A stretch of 25,070 nt of DNA from Firmicutes bacterium UBA1393 (GTDB taxonomy: Bacteria > Bacillota > DTU025), in the NCBI GenBank assembly GCA_002305255.1, contig DBQN01000058.1, positions 44,683 through 69,752 of the forward strand, read 5' to 3'. Under the pieces are notes generated by a model. It was not told where the DNA came from and made no database searches. It worked only from the letters and a program-made list of their open reading frames with translations. The translations under genes were made by a program, and so were the position numbers. Shown piece by piece: positions 8,212-15,660 of this stretch. The stretch's first letter is position 1, and every line of letters starts with the position of its first letter.

Positions 8212-9462
8212 TTACGGGTAGATGCCCCGCATCCTGATGGCCTCTGACACCTTGTTGATGGCCAGCATGTAGGCGCCGGTGCGGAGGCTGAGGTTGAGCT
8301 TCTTCGAGAAATCCCACACCTCGTGGAACGCCTTCGCCATGATATTGTCGAGCCTGGTGTTGACCTCCGTCTCCGTCCAGTAGAAGTTCTGGAGGTTCTG
8401 CACCCACTCAAAGTAAGAGCCGGTGACTCCTCCGGCGTTTGCGAGAATGTCAGGCACACATATGATGCCCTTCTTCTCGAGGATCTTGTCGGCCTCTGCG
8501 CTGGTGGGGCCGTTCGCGCCCTCCACGATGTACTTGGCCTTGATCCTGTCAGCATTCGATTCTACGATCTGACTCTGCAGTGCCGCCGGGATCAGCAGCT
8601 CGACGTCGAGCTCGAGGAGCTCGGCATTGGATATCGCGGTGACGCCCGGAGCCGAGTAGCCCGCGATGACGGTGTGCTCTGCGGCGTGCTTCACGATGGC
8701 GGGAATGTCGAGGCCGGCGGGGTTGTAGAGACCGCCGCTGATGTCACTCACGGCCACTACCTTCATGCCCATGCCATGGGCGATCTCCGCGGCGACGGAG
8801 CCGACGTTGCCGAAGCCCTGAACAGCACAGGTCATGCCCTGGGGAGACACGCCTAGAACAGAGAGGAGCTCTCTGGTTGTGACCATGACGCCTCTGCCGG
8901 TGGCCTCGCGCCTGCCAAGCGATCCTCCGAGGGATATGGGCTTGCCCGTGACTACGCCGGGGCTCAGGGTGCCCACCACCGCCGAGTAAGAATCCATAAA
9001 CCAACCCATAATCTCTGCATTGGTGCCCATGTCAGGGGCGGGGATGTCCTTCTCCGGCCCGATAATGGGAGCTATGGCGTAGGCGTAGCGCTTCGTGAGT
9101 CGCATCAGTTCGTTCTTTGACAGCTTGGTCGGATCGACGCACACGCCGCCCTTGGCGCCGCCATAGGGGATACCGACGACTGCGCACTTCCAGGTCATCC
9201 ACGAGGCCAGAGCCTTGACCTCGTCAAGGCACACGTCAAGCGCGAATCTCACTCCGCCCTTGGCGGGGCCCCTGGCTGTGGAGTGCTGGCAACGATAGCC
9301 CTGGAACACCTCGATCCTGCCGTCATCCATCACCACGGGAAGCGATGTTTCCAGAGTGCGCTCGGGCTCGGCGAGGATCTTGTAGATTCCAGGGTCGAGC
9401 TTGAGGATTTCTGAGGCCTCGCGGAGACGAGCAAGTACCTGTTCGTACTGGCTGCCTGCCAT
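8212..9462 (-). CDS. gdhA: Glutamate dehydrogenase (Glu/Leu/Phe/Val dehydrogenase family)
   Basis: Reversible oxidative deamination of glutamate to 2-oxoglutarate and ammonia. The 416-residue length fits hexameric GDHs of the Bacillus RocG/GudB type. Visible are the substrate loop GPAKGGVRF, the catalytic-lysine motif PYGGAKGG (lysine 104), DIPAPDMGTN, and the nucleotide-binding loop GFGNVGS. An acidic residue at the end of the next strand (VSDISGG) suggests NAD+ preference. The C-terminal ANAGGVTGSYFEWVQN segment is typical of the family. I chose ATG 9462 because GGAGGT (9469-9474, read on -) lies six bases upstream. The frame stays open to a GTG at 9525, but those 21 residues are not conserved and lack a well-spaced ribosome site. 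It is transcribed divergently from the nucleoside-transporter genes. Confidence 0.95.
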   Translation of the reverse strand: MAGSQYEQVLARLREASEILKLDPGIYKILAEPERTLETSLPVVMDDGRIEVFQGYRCQHSTARGPAKGGVRFALDVCLDEVKALASWMTWKCAVVGIPYGGAKGGVCVDPTKLSKNELMRLTKRYAYAIAPIIGPEKDIPAPDMGTNAEIMGWFMDSYSAVVGTLSPGVVTGKPISLGGSLGRREATGRGVMVTTRELLSVLGVSPQGMTCAVQGFGNVGSVAAEIAHGMGMKVVAVSDISGGLYNPAGLDIPAIVKHAAEHTVIAGYSAPGVTAISNAELLELDVELLIPAALQSQIVESNADRIKAKYIVEGANGPTSAEADKILEKKGIICVPDILANAGGVTGSYFEWVQNLQNFYWTETEVNTRLDNIMAKAFHEVWDFSKKLNLSLRTGAYMLAINKVSEAIRMRGIYP

Positions 9463-9468
9463 GTCATT

Positions 9469-9474
9469 ACCTCC
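9469..9474 (-). promoter_or_regulatory. Ribosome-binding site deciding the GDH start
   Basis: GGAGGT on the minus strand, six bases before ATG 9462. It favours this start over the upstream GTG at 9525. Confidence 0.75.
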
Positions 9475-9666
9475 ATACTGCAGTAATCGCGCGGATATAT
9501 CGAAAGACATTGTCTCATTCGCCACAAACTAGGGCGCTCCTGCCGCCATAGGGCGTTATTCTCCTTTCTTCTGGATGGAAAAGAAGGACGCCTCGGTGAA
9601 GGAGTTTGTAGCGCTGTAGCGAAGATTTACACGTCTGAGAACCTCATGAGAGGGAGGATTGTATTA
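9475..9666. other. Divergent intergenic region between GDH and nucleoside-transporter genes
   Basis: This stretch must hold promoters for both directions, but I cannot assign a convincing -35/-10 pair to either. It contains two small inverted repeats. One is AGACA-T-TGTCT at 9505-9515, just upstream of the GDH ribosome site. The other is an imperfect TCCTTTCTT/AAGAAGGA pair at 9562-9570 and 9581-9588. Either could be an operator. No purine-riboswitch core sequence is visible despite the nucleoside-transport context. GGGAGGAT at 9652-9659 is the ribosome site for the ATG at 9667. Confidence 0.4.
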
Positions 9667-10671
9667 ATGAAGCGTATTCTTGTTCTGTCACTGGCAGTGC
9701 TCATGCTGGCTGCAATCGCTGTTCCCGGATTCGCAGCCGCGCCAAAGGTCGGCATCGTGTTCGACGTCGGCGGCCTCGGCGACCAGTCCTTTAATGACTC
9801 TGCTTACGTTGGCCTCAAGAGGCTGGAGAAGGAGCTTGGCGCAAGCATCACCTACATGGAATCGAGAACCCCTTCCGACTACGAACCCAACCTGGCTGCA
9901 CTCGCCCGTGAAGGCTACGATGTGGTGTGGGGTATCGGCTTCTTGATGGCCGACGCCATGAAGAAGGTCGCCACGCAGTTCCCGAACACGAGGTTCGGCA
10001 TCATCGACTCGTCCTACACTGACGAAGAGTACGCGGCCATGAAGAATGTGCTCGGCGTCGTATACAAGGAGCATGAGGGTTCATTCCTGGTGGGCGTGCT
10101 CGCCGCTCTCACCACGAAGACCAACAAAGTGGGATTCGTCGGCGGCATGCAGTTCGCGGTCATCGAGAGGTTCGAGGCTGGTTTCAAGGCCGGCGTGTGG
10201 AAGACCAACCCGAACATCCAGATCATCGTGAACTACACTGGCTCATTCGATGACCCGGCGAAGGGCAAAACCGTCGCCACCTCCATGTACCGTCAGGGCG
10301 CCGATGTGGTGTTCCACGCGGCAGGCGCCACCGGCATCGGCGCCATCGAGGCCGCTGCCGAGCTCGGCAAGTGGGCCATCGGTGTTGACTCGAACCAGGC
10401 GCACCTCGCCCCGAAGAACGTGCTGAACTCCATGATCAAGCGCGTCGACATCGGCGTGTTCGAGGGCACGAAGATGCTGCTCGATCCCAAGTTCGTCGCT
10501 CACACTGAGGAAATGGGAATCGCCGAGGGCGGCGTGGGCTTCGTAACCGACCTGTCGAACAACGCCTCTTTGTCAGCCGTCGCCAAGGCCAACGAGTGGT
10601 CCGCCAAGATCAGGGCGGGCGAATACGTAGTGCCCGAGGCGCCTATGGCTAAGGCTTCCGACCTCAAGTAG
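9667..10671 (+). CDS. BMP/PnrA-family ABC transporter substrate-binding protein
   Basis: Extracytoplasmic binding protein of the basic-membrane-protein family, which in characterised members (PnrA, BmpA) binds purine nucleosides. The 334 residues start with a short type I signal peptide (MKRILVLSLAVLMLAAIAVPG, cleavage near AFAA/APK), then the family N-terminus DVGGLGDQSFND. Other conserved pieces are WGIGFLMADA, GGMQFAVIERFEAGF, VVFHAAGATGIGAIEAA and the ligand-pocket GVDSNQ. ATG 9667 has a good SD site (GGGAGGAT) eight bases upstream; an in-frame ATG at 9646 would spoil the signal peptide. The protein contains no cysteine at all, so it cannot be a lipoprotein, unlike most Firmicute homologues. 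It heads a binding protein-ATPase-permease-permease cluster. Confidence 0.93.
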   Translation: MKRILVLSLAVLMLAAIAVPGFAAAPKVGIVFDVGGLGDQSFNDSAYVGLKRLEKELGASITYMESRTPSDYEPNLAALAREGYDVVWGIGFLMADAMKKVATQFPNTRFGIIDSSYTDEEYAAMKNVLGVVYKEHEGSFLVGVLAALTTKTNKVGFVGGMQFAVIERFEAGFKAGVWKTNPNIQIIVNYTGSFDDPAKGKTVATSMYRQGADVVFHAAGATGIGAIEAAAELGKWAIGVDSNQAHLAPKNVLNSMIKRVDIGVFEGTKMLLDPKFVAHTEEMGIAEGGVGFVTDLSNNASLSAVAKANEWSAKIRAGEYVVPEAPMAKASDLK

Positions 10672-10698
10672 TCATGGCCTACGGGCCGGACTAGGCAT

Positions 10699-10739
10699 TG
10701 GCAAGTCGGGCGTTCATCTTGCGGACGCTCGGCTTGCCA
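10699..10739 (+). terminator. Intercistronic hairpin between binding-protein and ATPase genes
   Basis: Left arm 10699-10713 and right arm 10725-10739 pair over 15 positions, including two G-U pairs, around an 11-base loop. It lies 27 bases after the binding-protein stop and has no T-run behind it. Such hairpins often protect the binding-protein mRNA or partly stop transcription, so that the binding protein is made in excess of the ATPase and permeases. That role is inferred. Confidence 0.55.
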
Positions 10740-10796
10740 TTATCGTGTGTAGCTCTCGAAAGGCTCAGAGGAGCCATTCGGTTTGGAGGGACCGCT

Positions 10797-12338
10797 ATGG
10801 GTGAGACAGCCCTAGGCGCCCCGGTGCTGGAGATGAAGGGGATAACCAAGCGTTTTCCCGGAGTCCTTGCCAATGACGGGGTTGACTTCACTCTCTTGAA
10901 GGGCGAGATCCATGCACTGCTCGGCGAGAACGGAGCAGGCAAGTCAACGTTGATGAAGATTCTATACGGATTGTACATGGCTGATGCCGGAAGCATCCGC
11001 GTCGAGGGCAAGGATGTTGAGATAAGGGAGCCCAACGACGCTCTGCGACTGGGCATCGGCATGGTGCACCAGCACTTCATGCTGATCCCGCAATTCACCG
11101 TTGCCGAGAACCTGGTGCTTGGCGCCGAGCCCACAACGGGTGGGGTGTTCCTCGACATGAAGGCCGCGATAAAGAAGGTCAAGCAGGTATCTGAACATTA
11201 CGGCCTGGCCATCGATCCGACGGCCCGAATCATGGACATCTCCGTTGGTATGCAGCAGCGCGTGGAGATACTCAAGGCGCTCCTGCGCGGCGCGGAGATC
11301 CTCGTGCTGGACGAGCCCACCGCGGTGCTCACCCCGCAAGAGGTGGCGGAGCTGTTCACGATCATGCGCAATCTGAGGGAACGCGGGAAGTCCATCGTGT
11401 TCATCAGCCACAAGCTCAAAGAGGTCACGGAGATCTCCGACAGAGTGACGGTTGTGCGTCGAGGTCGGGTCGTGGGATCGGTGCAGACGAGCACAACCAC
11501 GGTCGACGCGCTTGCCGGACTCATGGTCGGCAGGGCCGTCGAGCTCGTTGTCGAGAAGGGCCCGTCGAACCCAGGCGATGATGTGCTGGTCCTCCAGGAC
11601 GTGTACGCCCTCGATCAGCGACGTCTTCCCGCCGTCAAAGGCGTGAGCCTGACGGTGAGGGGCGGCGAGATCCTGGGCATTGCGGGCGTCGACGGCAACG
11701 GCCAGAACGAACTGGTTGAAGTCATCACCGGCATGCGCAGGGCCACGTCAGGCAAGGTGCTGCTCAAGGGCACCGACATCACCAACTGGGATCCGCGCAG
11801 GCTGAGTGGCAAGGGCGTAGTCCACATCCCGGCCGACCGGCACCGGCACGGGCTTGTGCTCGACTTCACCGTGGCCGAGAACATGGTGTTGCAGACTTAC
11901 TACAAGCCTCCATTCACGCGCGGCACATCGCTGAACTGGGATGCCATTCGTCACGAAGCGCGCCGTATGATCGAAGAATACGACGTGCGCACTCCGAGTG
12001 AAGACACCCGCGCCGGATCGCTGTCAGGCGGCAATCAGCAGAAAGTGATCGTCGCGCGGGAGCTGTCACGCAGCCCTGAGCTGGTGGTAGCGGCCCAGCC
12101 GACCCGCGGGTTGGATGTGGGCGCCATCGAGTTTGTTCACTCAAGGCTGGTGAAGGCCAGAGACGAGGGCAAGGCAGTCCTCCTCGTGTCGCTCGAGCTT
12201 GACGAGATAATGGCGCTGGCCGACAGAATCGCTGTGATGTATGAAGGTGTGATCGTGGGCATCATCGACCGAGATGAGGCTACCGAGGAGCAGCTGGGCC
12301 TGATGATGGCCGGGGCTGCAGGGAGGGGCGGCAGATGA
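10797..12338 (+). CDS. Nucleoside ABC transporter ATP-binding protein (two fused ATPase domains)
   Basis: Energises the importer from the cytoplasmic side. The 513 residues hold two ABC domains in the RbsA/NupA-type arrangement. Domain 1 has Walker A GENGAGKST (K49), Q-loop region MVHQHFML, signature ISVGMQQ and Walker B ILVLDEPTAVL. Domain 2 has the degenerate Walker A GVDGNGQNE usual for this family, signature LSGGNQQ (409-415) and Walker B LVVAAQPTRGLD, where Q replaces the catalytic glutamate, again as is common in this family. The start is ATG 10797, six bases after GGAGGG; the frame is open upstream to 10698 without homology and would cover the intercistronic hairpin. The stop overlaps the next gene by ATGA. 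Confidence 0.94.
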   Translation: MGETALGAPVLEMKGITKRFPGVLANDGVDFTLLKGEIHALLGENGAGKSTLMKILYGLYMADAGSIRVEGKDVEIREPNDALRLGIGMVHQHFMLIPQFTVAENLVLGAEPTTGGVFLDMKAAIKKVKQVSEHYGLAIDPTARIMDISVGMQQRVEILKALLRGAEILVLDEPTAVLTPQEVAELFTIMRNLRERGKSIVFISHKLKEVTEISDRVTVVRRGRVVGSVQTSTTTVDALAGLMVGRAVELVVEKGPSNPGDDVLVLQDVYALDQRRLPAVKGVSLTVRGGEILGIAGVDGNGQNELVEVITGMRRATSGKVLLKGTDITNWDPRRLSGKGVVHIPADRHRHGLVLDFTVAENMVLQTYYKPPFTRGTSLNWDAIRHEARRMIEEYDVRTPSEDTRAGSLSGGNQQKVIVARELSRSPELVVAAQPTRGLDVGAIEFVHSRLVKARDEGKAVLLVSLELDEIMALADRIAVMYEGVIVGIIDRDEATEEQLGLMMAGAAGRGGR

Positions 12339-13438
12339 GCAAGAATGGAACGGGCAGGCGTCGTTCGGAGCTGCTGGTGCCGCTTACAGCGATATTCGTG
12401 GGCTTGCTTTTCGGGGCGGTACTGATGATCCTTACAGGAACAAACCCGCTCACTGCCTACGCCGCGTTGATACGGGGTTGCTTCGGATCCTGGGCTGACC
12501 TGTCAGAAACGAGTGTGTATGTGACACCACTCATCTTCACAGGGCTCTCGCTTGCCATCGCGTACAAGGCAGGGCTCTTCAACATCGGAGCTGAGGGCCA
12601 GCTCATCGTGGGCATGGTGGCAGCCGCCATCGTCGGGGTGGCAGGCACGGGGCTGCCGCGTATCATCCATCTGCCCCTGACAATCATATCCGGGGCACTC
12701 GCCGGAGCCCTCTGGGGCGCAGTACCAGGCTATCTCAAGGCCAAGCTCGGCGTGCATGAAGTGGTTAACAGCATCATGATGAACTACATCGCCCTGTATC
12801 TGTCGCACTATCTGGTAACCGGGCCGATAAAGGACCCCAAGGTCATCGCTCCGTACAGCCGCGAGATCGCCGATTCTGCTAAGCTCACGAGGTTCTTCGG
12901 CGGATTCGGCAGTTCTTACAGGTTCAACTCCGGCATCTTCATTGCGGTCGCGGCTGTCGTAGTCATCTACTTGCTGCTCTACAAAACGCCGTTGGGCTAC
13001 GAGATCAGGGCGGTAGGCAACAATCCTGATGCCGCGCGTTACGCAGGTATCAGCGTATCGCGCTCTGTTCTCAGCTCGATGTTGCTCGCCGGCGCCATGG
13101 CAGGGCTCGCCGGTGCCGTTCAGGTGTGCGCGATCCAGTACAAGTTCCTCGACCTGTTCGCCTTCGAAGGCTTCGGCCTCGATGGCATCGCCGTGGCCCT
13201 GGTTGCCAAGGGCAACCCCATCGGGGTACTCGGATCAGCCTCGCTCTTCGGTATCTTGCAGCGCGGCTCGCAGATGATGCAAGGCATAGCCCACGTTCCG
13301 AAGCAGGTTGCAGGCATCGTGCAGGCGGTGGTTGTGTTCATGGTCGCCGCTGAGGGCCTTACAGAGGGTTGGCTGCGCATACCGGGTCTGGTGAGAAGGC
13401 GACTCGCTGGGCGCTCGGGAAGGGAGGATGCGCGATGA
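12335..13438 (+). CDS. Nucleoside ABC transporter permease 1 (NupB/YufP type)
   Basis: Integral membrane subunit of the nucleoside importer, BPD_transp_2 (branched-chain amino acid/ribose/nucleoside) superfamily. At 367 residues it is the longer of the two permeases, with about eight to ten hydrophobic helices. The family marks include YKAGLFNIGAEGQL near 85-98, VHEVVNSIMMNYIALYL near 146-162, and AVGNNPDAARYAGI, the cytoplasmic loop expected to contact the ATPase. A basic N-terminus (TGRRRSE) precedes the first helix. The ATGA overlap with the ATPase gene and with the following permease shows tight translational coupling and supports a heterodimeric channel. Confidence 0.93.
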   Translation: MSKNGTGRRRSELLVPLTAIFVGLLFGAVLMILTGTNPLTAYAALIRGCFGSWADLSETSVYVTPLIFTGLSLAIAYKAGLFNIGAEGQLIVGMVAAAIVGVAGTGLPRIIHLPLTIISGALAGALWGAVPGYLKAKLGVHEVVNSIMMNYIALYLSHYLVTGPIKDPKVIAPYSREIADSAKLTRFFGGFGSSYRFNSGIFIAVAAVVVIYLLLYKTPLGYEIRAVGNNPDAARYAGISVSRSVLSSMLLAGAMAGLAGAVQVCAIQYKFLDLFAFEGFGLDGIAVALVAKGNPIGVLGSASLFGILQRGSQMMQGIAHVPKQVAGIVQAVVVFMVAAEGLTEGWLRIPGLVRRRLAGRSGREDAR

Positions 13439-14385
13439 CATTCGATGCACAAACCATCAAGTACCTCGTCATAGACATTCTGGCCTCCACGATCCCCCTG
13501 GCAACTCCGCTGATCTTGGCGGCTGTAGGCGGAGTGTTCAGTGATAGATCAGGCGTTGTCAATATCGGAATCGAGGGCATGATCCTCATCGGTTCCTTCA
13601 CTGGTGTGTTGACTTCATACTACACCCGCAACCCTTGGCTGGGCTTCCTGATGGCAGGCCTGTCAGGTTGCCTTACTGCGTGGTTCCACGCCCTGGCCAG
13701 CATCAAGTACAAGGCAAATCAGACCGTGTCAGGCGTTGCCGTGAATATCATGGCGACGGCGCTCACCGGATTCCTGTTGAAGGCGATTTTCGATAGGGCT
13801 GGGCAAACTGAGAGAGTCGTCAAGCTTGCGAGGTGGACAATCCCTGTCATCAAGGACATACCGATAGTTGGAGAGATCATAGGCAGTGGCCCGCCTCCGG
13901 TGTACATCGCCTTTATCGTCGTTGCTCTGGCGCACATCGTGATGTTCAAGACGGTACTAGGGCTGAGGATCAGGGCATGCGGTGAACACCCAGAGGCCGC
14001 CGACACTGCAGGAGTGAATGTCGCACTCATCCGATACGGATGCGTGATGATGAGCGGTTTCCTTGCGGGGTTGGCCGGCGGCACGCTGTCGTTAGGTGAG
14101 CTCTCACTCTTCAAAGAGGGAATGAGCGCAGGTAAGGGCTACATAGCCCTTGCGGCAGTGATCTTCGGCAGATGGACTCCTGTCGGAGCGATGTGGGCCT
14201 CACTGCTGTTTGCGCTGGCCGACGCAATCCAGCTCATCGCGCAGAACTGGGGCTTCACCCTGATCCCGCAGGAGTTCATGCTGATGTTCCCTTACGTGGT
14301 TACCATGGCGGCCCTCGCAGGCATCATAGGCAGATCCACGGGGCCCGCCGCAAGCGGCAAGCCATATGTCAGGCGCGGTGTATAG
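13435..14385 (+). CDS. Nucleoside ABC transporter permease 2 (NupC/YufQ type)
   Basis: Second channel subunit, 316 residues, same superfamily as permease 1 but shorter. Conserved features include a start in the first helix (IPLATPLILAAVGGVFSDRSGVVNIGIEGMILIG), KANQTVSGVAVNIMATALTGF, the ATPase-contacting loop ACGEHPEAADTAGVNV, and AAVIFGRWTPVGAMWASLLFALADAIQ near the C-terminus. ATG 13435 lies seven bases after AGGGAGG and overlaps the previous stop as ATGA. It is the last gene of the importer cluster; a hairpin begins at its stop codon. Confidence 0.93.
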   Translation: MTFDAQTIKYLVIDILASTIPLATPLILAAVGGVFSDRSGVVNIGIEGMILIGSFTGVLTSYYTRNPWLGFLMAGLSGCLTAWFHALASIKYKANQTVSGVAVNIMATALTGFLLKAIFDRAGQTERVVKLARWTIPVIKDIPIVGEIIGSGPPPVYIAFIVVALAHIVMFKTVLGLRIRACGEHPEAADTAGVNVALIRYGCVMMSGFLAGLAGGTLSLGELSLFKEGMSAGKGYIALAAVIFGRWTPVGAMWASLLFALADAIQLIAQNWGFTLIPQEFMLMFPYVVTMAALAGIIGRSTGPAASGKPYVRRGV

Positions 14386-14418
14386 CGGAAAGCCGACTCT
14401 GGTCGAGGAATTTCCGCT
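14384..14418 (+). terminator. Hairpin at end of nucleoside-importer operon
   Basis: AGCGGAAA (14384-14391) pairs exactly with TTTCCGCT (14411-14418). Inside the loop, CGAC/GTCG (14394-14397 and 14402-14405) can add four more pairs. The stem overlaps the TAG stop of the permease gene. There is no T-run, so termination is only moderately supported, but the position before an rlmN promoter candidate fits an operon end. Confidence 0.4.
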
Positions 14419-14424
14419 CCGGGG

Positions 14425-14433
14425 TGGTATTAT
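14425..14433 (+). promoter_or_regulatory. Extended -10 promoter candidate for rlmN
   Basis: TGGTATTAT is an extended -10 element (TG-N-TATTAT). No good -35 is visible at 16-18 bases upstream. Seven bases separate it from ATG 14441, so transcription would start at or next to the start codon and the mRNA would be leaderless. This agrees with the absence of an SD sequence before ATG 14441. Confidence 0.5.
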
Positions 14434-14440
14434 CTAGAGT

Positions 14441-15493
14441 ATGGACATCATGAGCATGAGCGTGGAAGAGGCGCGCGAATTCTTCCGGGGGCACGGCCTC
14501 CAGCCATACAGGGGAGAGCAGGTGCTCGGTTGGATTCACCGACACGGCGTGCATGACTATGTTGAGATGAATAACCTCCCGTCTGACCTGCGGGCGGAAC
14601 TGGGGAACATCGCCCCCCTGCGTCGCGCCTCGGTTGCCGATGTACGGCGTTCTGCAGATGGCACCGTCAAGCTCCTCCTGGAGTATTCCGACGGCAATAC
14701 CGCGGAAACTGTGATAATGGACCACGACTACGGCGTCAGCGTGTGCGTGTCAAGCCAGGTGGGCTGCGCCATGGGCTGCGCCTTCTGCGCCTCTGGAGTT
14801 GGCGGCCTGGTGCGCAACCTCACACCCGGAGAGATGCTCGAACAGGTGCTTGAGGCAGCCCGTGAAGTCAGAGCGGCCGGTAGGGAGCGCGTCACTTCCA
14901 TAGTGCTGATGGGCTCGGGTGAGCCCATGCACAATTACGACAACGTGGTCAAGTTCATGTCGCTGGTGAACTGGAACAAGGGCCTGGGCATTGGCTATCG
15001 GCACATCACGATTTCCACATGCGGGATAGTGCCCGGGATCAGGCGACTGGCTGCTGAGGGCATTTCGGTGACCCTCTCGGTGTCACTGCACGCGCCTGAC
15101 GACGAAACCAGGTCGGCCCTGATGCCTGTGAACAAGGCATATCCCGTAGACGAACTCGTGAAGGCGTGCCGCGATTTCGCTGATGTCACCGGCAGACGGG
15201 TTACGTACGAGTACGCGCTCATACGTGGCGTGAACGATTCGTCTGAACACGCGCACAGGCTCATTGCTCTCATAAGGGGCAGCCTCTGCCACGTGAACCT
15301 GATTCCGATCAACCCTGTGCAGGAAGCAGGGCTCGCGAGGCCCGAGGCCAACGTGATCCAGAGCTTCGTTGACCTGTTGACGGCGGCGGGGGTCAGCGCC
15401 ACTGTCAGGCGGGAGCTGGGAACTGACATCGACGCGGCATGTGGGCAACTCAGGAGGAGGTTCCTCAAGAACGAACGGGGGCGGTTCTCCTGA
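14441..15493 (+). CDS. rlmN: 23S rRNA (A2503)/tRNA (A37) C2-methyltransferase RlmN
   Basis: Radical-SAM methyltransferase that adds a methyl group to C2 of 23S rRNA A2503 and tRNA A37. At 350 residues it has the normal length. The 4Fe-4S cysteines are C109-x3-C113-x2-C116 (VGCAMGCAFCASG). The methyl-carrying cysteine near the C-terminus is C334 (IDAACGQLR). Other family blocks are MGSGEPMHNYDNV, ITISTCGIVPGI, LSVSLHAPDDETRSALMPVNK and HVNLIPINPV. The start could be ATG 14441, ATG 14450 or ATG 14456; none has an SD site, which together with the -10 element suggests leaderless translation from 14441. The order rlmN-PP2C-kinase-rsgA-rpe downstream matches Firmicutes. Confidence 0.95.
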   Translation: MDIMSMSVEEAREFFRGHGLQPYRGEQVLGWIHRHGVHDYVEMNNLPSDLRAELGNIAPLRRASVADVRRSADGTVKLLLEYSDGNTAETVIMDHDYGVSVCVSSQVGCAMGCAFCASGVGGLVRNLTPGEMLEQVLEAAREVRAAGRERVTSIVLMGSGEPMHNYDNVVKFMSLVNWNKGLGIGYRHITISTCGIVPGIRRLAAEGISVTLSVSLHAPDDETRSALMPVNKAYPVDELVKACRDFADVTGRRVTYEYALIRGVNDSSEHAHRLIALIRGSLCHVNLIPINPVQEAGLARPEANVIQSFVDLLTAAGVSATVRRELGTDIDAACGQLRRRFLKNERGRFS

Positions 15494-15510
15494 TAAGGCT
15501 GGGCATCTCG

Positions 15511-15660
15511 GTGTTGAGGATATCGTGCACCTTTCTACTCTACTGGTTCTTGCTCAGGGCGGCTGAGGCTATAGCCCGGAGCGCCGATTGGGCGGCCGAT
15601 AGGGCCGCAGATGGGGTGCACGGCCAAGACGCGACTAGGAACGGCGGTGGGACGGTGTGA
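15511..15660 (+). CDS. Small single-helix membrane protein (tentative)
   Basis: A short open frame between rlmN and the PP2C gene. From GTG 15511 it codes for 49 residues: one hydrophobic helix (ISCTFLLYWFLLRAAEAIA) followed by a short polar, Ala/Asp-rich tail. The frame is open back to ATG 15439 inside rlmN, which would give 73 residues. The SD site is weak (AAGG 15495-15498, 12 bases before the GTG). In favour of a real gene, its TGA overlaps the GTG start of the phosphatase as GTGA, the same junction used by the next genes, and there is otherwise an unexplained gap of about 160 bases in a tightly packed operon. No homologue is recognised. Confidence 0.4.
   Translation: MLRISCTFLLYWFLLRAAEAIARSADWAADRAADGVHGQDATRNGGGTV

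Noticed and set aside
9463..9525. 21-residue N-terminal extension of glutamate dehydrogenase from GTG 9525
   Set aside because: Not conserved in the family, and a GGAGGT site lies exactly before ATG 9462.
9526..9666. Purine riboswitch before the nucleoside importer
   Set aside because: I looked for the conserved junction and loop segments and found none.
10698..10796. 33-residue N-terminal extension of the nucleoside transporter ATPase
   Set aside because: It would be read through the intercistronic hairpin and lacks homology; ATG 10797 has a good SD.
11620..11760. Broken second ATPase domain of the nucleoside transporter (degenerate Walker A, Q for E)
   Set aside because: This degeneracy is normal for the RbsA/NupA-type double ATPases, so it is not a sign of a pseudogene.
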